This document shows positions 5,153 to 5,910 of a stretch of 5,910 bases of DNA, piece by piece. A program made the translations under genes and the position numbers. This stretch comes from an uncultured Sulfurovum sp. (lineage in GTDB: Bacteria; Campylobacterota; Campylobacteria; Campylobacterales; Sulfurovaceae). Position 1 is the first letter of the stretch. The number at the start of each line of letters is the position of its first letter. Under the pieces are notes generated by a model. It worked only from the letters and a program-made list of their open reading frames with translations, was not told where the DNA came from and ran no database searches. The stretch covers positions 1 through 5,910 of the forward strand of contig CACVAU010000041.1 of assembly GCA_902727915.1 (NCBI GenBank). The letters are read 5' to 3'.

Positions 5153-5688
5153 TGGAAGAGTTAATAGCAAAACGGTATGTAAATGCTTTAGTAGATTCTA
5201 CTTCTAAAAAAGATAGAGCTGACTTCTCTAAGATTCTTCTTGGTGTGGCAGAAGCTTTTTCTGATGCAAAAGTTTCAGAGATGTTAACGTCTCCTTTAGT
5301 AGTAAATGAACAAAAGACTTCTTTAGTTCTTGAAAGTTTAGGTAAAGATGTCAATGTTAAATTAGTAAACTTTATTAAAATCATTGGTGAAAATGGTCGT
5401 TTAGATTTATTACCAAATATTGCTAAAGTTTTAAAACAAGCTATTCAAAAAGAGACTAACAAATACGAAGGTACTGTTACTTCAAGCTCTAAACTTAAAG
5501 CCGATGAGCTTAAAGAATTACAAGAATCATTAGCAACTTATACAGGTGGTGCAACTATTAAATTGAAACAAGAAATTTCTGATTTAGAAGGCATTAAAGT
5601 ATCAGTTGATGATTTGGGTATTGAGGTAAACTTCTCTAAACAGAGAGTTAAAGAACAGTTAATTGATTTCATTACGAAATCATTATAA
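5152..5688 (+). CDS. atpH: F1Fo ATP synthase subunit delta
   Basis: Delta (OSCP homologue) sits on top of F1 and joins it to the b/b' stalk. The 178-residue length is normal for the family (E. coli 177). The N-terminal helical domain begins MEELIAKRYVNALVDS, matching the family start (A-R-Y-A-x-A-L), and contains LTSPLVVNEQKTSLVLESLG (44-63) and NFIKIIGENGRLDLLPNIAKVL (72-93), the most conserved stretch. GTVTSSSKL and the GGATIKLKQEISDLEGIKVSV region form the C-terminal domain, in which the usual D-P-x-L-I-G-G is only loosely kept (S-D-L-E-G-I). The gene ends QRVKEQLIDFITKSL. Start by TAATG overlap with atpF, with AAGG (5141-5144) seven bases before. Secure call. Confidence 0.95.
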   Translation: MEELIAKRYVNALVDSTSKKDRADFSKILLGVAEAFSDAKVSEMLTSPLVVNEQKTSLVLESLGKDVNVKLVNFIKIIGENGRLDLLPNIAKVLKQAIQKETNKYEGTVTSSSKLKADELKELQESLATYTGGATIKLKQEISDLEGIKVSVDDLGIEVNFSKQRVKEQLIDFITKSL

Positions 5689-5701
5689 ACAAGTAACAAA
5701 C

Positions 5702-5709
5702 GGAAGGAG
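5702..5709 (+). promoter_or_regulatory. Ribosome-binding site for the GTG start of atpA
   Basis: GGAAGGAG at 5702-5709 lies five bases before GTG at 5715. No in-frame ATG exists upstream in the 26-base gap after atpH, and the protein aligned from GTG has the expected family N-terminus. Confidence 0.8.
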
Positions 5710-5714
5710 TTGCA

Positions 5715-5910
5715 GTGGCAAACAAATTACAAGCAGATGAAATCTCTTCAATAATCAAAGAGAGAATTGCAAATTTTGAGATCGATGTAGATATCAACGA
5801 AGTTGGTAAAGTAGTAGGTGTAGCAGATGGTATTACATCTGTATATGGTCTTAACAATGTTATGGCTGGTGAAATTGTAGAATTTGAAACAGGTGTTTCA
5901 GGAATGGTTC
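5715..5910 (+). CDS. atpA: F1Fo ATP synthase subunit alpha, N-terminal part only
   Basis: Alpha is the non-catalytic nucleotide-binding subunit of the F1 head. Only the first 65 codons are inside the window; the gene runs off the right edge. The start is GTG (read as Met), then [17 protein letters not shown], a helix that binds delta, followed by the beta-barrel crown: [17 protein letters not shown], then [14 protein letters not shown] and VSGMV. The D-G-I-x-x-V-Y-G-L and MAGEIVEF motifs are the standard AtpA signature. It follows atpH by 26 bases in the same operon; atpG, atpD and atpC are expected next but are not seen. The Walker A motif lies beyond the edge. Confidence 0.96.
   Translation, partial: MANKLQADEISSIIKERIANFEIDVDINEVGKVVGVADGITSVYGLNNVMAGEIVEFETGVSGMV

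Overview
This window is core chromosome of an AT-rich bacterium, almost certainly a member of the Campylobacterota (the former Epsilonproteobacteria). The gene order fmt-birA-parA-parB-atpF'-atpF-atpH-atpA is, from memory, the arrangement in Helicobacter and Campylobacter. The protein style (short GroES, AtpF with a leader peptide, AtpA N-terminus) points to a free-living relative of the Sulfurovum/Sulfurimonas type. The genus is an inference from residue patterns and was not searched.

Layout. On the minus strand, bases 1-466 hold the start of groEL (cut by the left edge) and complete groES, joined by a TAATG stop/start overlap and read leftward from a promoter near 531-560. The groES leader holds a 35-base, almost purely A/T inverted repeat (478-512) ending exactly where the groES Shine-Dalgarno begins. 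On the plus strand, a strong-looking promoter (577-605) drives a lone CAU-anticodon tRNA (628-704), probably elongator tRNA-Met. Bases 705-877 are non-coding and hold a weak terminator-like element and the promoter of the next operon. From 878 to 4077 run four tightly overlapping genes: fmt (Met-tRNA formyltransferase, TTG start), birA (biotin-protein ligase without the repressor domain, TTG start), and the chromosome-segregation pair parA/parB. A 9-bp hairpin follows parB. A separate promoter (4162-4167) then starts the ATP synthase operon: b' (atpF'), b (atpF), delta (atpH), and the first 65 codons of alpha (atpA, GTG start), cut by the right edge. Subunits a and c (atpB, atpE) do not precede b', so they must lie elsewhere.

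How the genes work together. GroES/GroEL fold proteins. The tRNA and Fmt both serve translation; Fmt formylates the initiator tRNA, which is probably not the one encoded here. BirA biotinylates the biotin carrier of acetyl-CoA carboxylase. ParA/ParB position replicated origins. The atp genes build the peripheral stalk and catalytic head of F1Fo ATP synthase.

I found no mobile element, CRISPR array, phage gene, toxin-antitoxin pair or defence system, and no wholly new system. The points most worth a second look are the groES leader hairpin, the replaced DNA-binding arginines plus a lysine-rich insertion in ParA, the altered biotin-binding loop of BirA, the leader peptide on AtpF, and the tRNA 5' leader that can pair with its own 3' end.
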